A DNA stretch of 41,261 nucleotides. It comes from Flavobacterium sp. GTDB lineage: Bacteria; Bacteroidota; Bacteroidia; Flavobacteriales; Flavobacteriaceae. The translations under genes were made by a program, and so were the position numbers. Where the stretch lies: contig JAHEHJ010000016.1 of the NCBI GenBank assembly GCA_024644655.1, positions 1 through 41,261 on the forward strand, read 5' to 3'. Each line of letters opens with the position of its first letter. The first letter of the stretch is position 1. The notes beneath the pieces were generated by a model that was given only the letters and a program-made list of their open reading frames with translations, was not told the DNA's origin and ran no database searches. Of the stretch, positions 40,624 through 41,261 are shown one piece after another.

Positions 40624-41261
40624 TTATTCTTCAGTACTAGCTTCTGGAGTTTCCACTTCAGGAGTTGCAACAGCTTCAACAGCTGCTTCAACTGGAGCAC
40701 TTACTTCTTCAGCAACTTCTACTTCAGGAGCAGCATCAGCATCAGAAGTTCTGTTAGCTAAACCGTCTTTTACAGCGTCAGTTACTAAAGTTAAAATTTT
40801 ATCAATTGATTTAGAAGCATCATCATTGGATGGAATAACGTAATCTACTTCACGTGGATCAGAGTTAGTATCAACCATTGCGAAAACTGGAATGTTTAAT
40901 TTTTGTGCTTCTTTTATTGCGATGTGTTCAGCTTTGATATCTACTACAAATAATGCAGCAGGTAATCTTGACATATCAGCGATAGAACCTAAGTTCTTCT
41001 CTAATTTTGCACGAAGACGATCAACTTGTAGTCTTTCTTTTTTAGACAAAGTCATGAAAGTACCATCTTTTTTCATTTTATCAATAGAAGCCATTTTTTT
41101 AACGGCTTTACGGATAGTAACGAAATTAGTTAACATACCACCTGGCCATCTTTCAGTGATGTAAGGCATGTTACAAGCTAATGCTTTTTCAGATACGATA
41201 TCTTTTGCTTGTTTTTTGGTAGCTACGAAAAGTATTTTTCTACCTGATGCAGCGATTTTTT
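40624..41261 (-). CDS. rpsB: Small-subunit ribosomal protein uS2, 5' end outside the window
   Basis: The last 211 codons are present, and the frame is open to the right edge ([20 protein letters not shown], then [20 protein letters not shown]). Conserved parts include [54 protein letters not shown] and [16 protein letters not shown] tail of about 50 residues rich in Ala, Glu, Val and Pro ([20 protein letters not shown]...) extends past the usual uS2 end, as often seen in Bacteroidota. An internal ATG at 41169 is not the start. uS2 binds the 30S subunit in the 16S head-body hinge; tsf follows. Confidence 0.97.
   Translation of the reverse strand, partial: KIAASGRKILFVATKKQAKDIVSEKALACNMPYITERWPGGMLTNFVTIRKAVKKMASIDKMKKDGTFMTLSKKERLQVDRLRAKLEKNLGSIADMSRLPAALFVVDIKAEHIAIKEAQKLNIPVFAMVDTNSDPREVDYVIPSNDDASKSIDKILTLVTDAVKDGLANRTSDADAAPEVEVAEEVSAPVEAAVEAVATPEVETPEASTEE

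Overview
The window is a stretch of chromosome from a Flavobacterium-like member of the Flavobacteriaceae (Bacteroidota). The DNA is AT-rich. Promoters fit the phylum consensus (TTG/TTTG, 17-21 bp, TAnnTTTG), and start codons lack Shine-Dalgarno sequences. Two proteins end in type IX secretion (T9SS) sorting domains. The gliding genes gldE and gldD sit behind mutY and ssb. Most of the window is core genome; no insertion sequence, prophage, CRISPR array, tRNA or rRNA was seen.

Layout. 1-3037: end of a probable tadA, then an accessory zone rich in short palindromic repeats, a 22-bp-periodic CCATGG array, copies of the rng 3' end, and one secreted seven-repeat T9SS protein lying between two copies of a repeat block. 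3038-5267 (minus): RNase G, a 30-residue basic mS38/bS22-like protein, and an HU-type protein. 5400-8818 (plus): mutY, ssb, gldE, gldD. 8867-10213: a metal-binding (HMA) lipoprotein facing an EamA transporter. 10263-13658 (minus): a two-gene M16 peptidase operon (catalytic plus non-catalytic partner). 13884-14528: rplU-rpmA. 14739-16055 (minus): ahcY. 16193-20111: an overlapping operon of PPTase, GGGP synthase family, PnuC family, DUF4301-like and arfB. 20191-22512: a TPP riboswitch and a TonB-dependent receptor, presumably for thiamin. 22542-25164: a degenerate Rieske-like lipoprotein, greA, a HIT protein and an orphan histidine kinase. 25364-29641: a large T9SS adhesin-like protein, a flavin reductase-like protein, DUF3127 and aat. 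29681-32152 (minus): a four-helix-bundle gene with an in-frame stop, tag, a frameshifted small membrane-protein gene and a queuosine-precursor transporter. 32199-34310: an M3 peptidase. 34522-39292 (minus): a compact six-gene operon of exported, mostly unrecognised proteins headed by an outer-membrane beta-barrel protein. 39662-41261 (minus): tsf and the 3' part of rpsB.

Working together. The clearest unexplained unit is the six-gene operon at 34522-39292. It has one strong promoter, gaps of 5-18 bp, a signal peptide on every product, two tandem paralogues and one terminator, which suggests an envelope complex of unknown function. Next are the repeat landscape at 140-3030, where fragments of rng and palindromic repeats surround a secreted protein gene, and the thiamin riboswitch, whose only visible expression platform is a hairpin over the start codon. 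Two genes (29681-30049 and 31031-31236) are broken by single-base changes close to duplicated gene tails, so 29640-31510 appears to be a decaying region.
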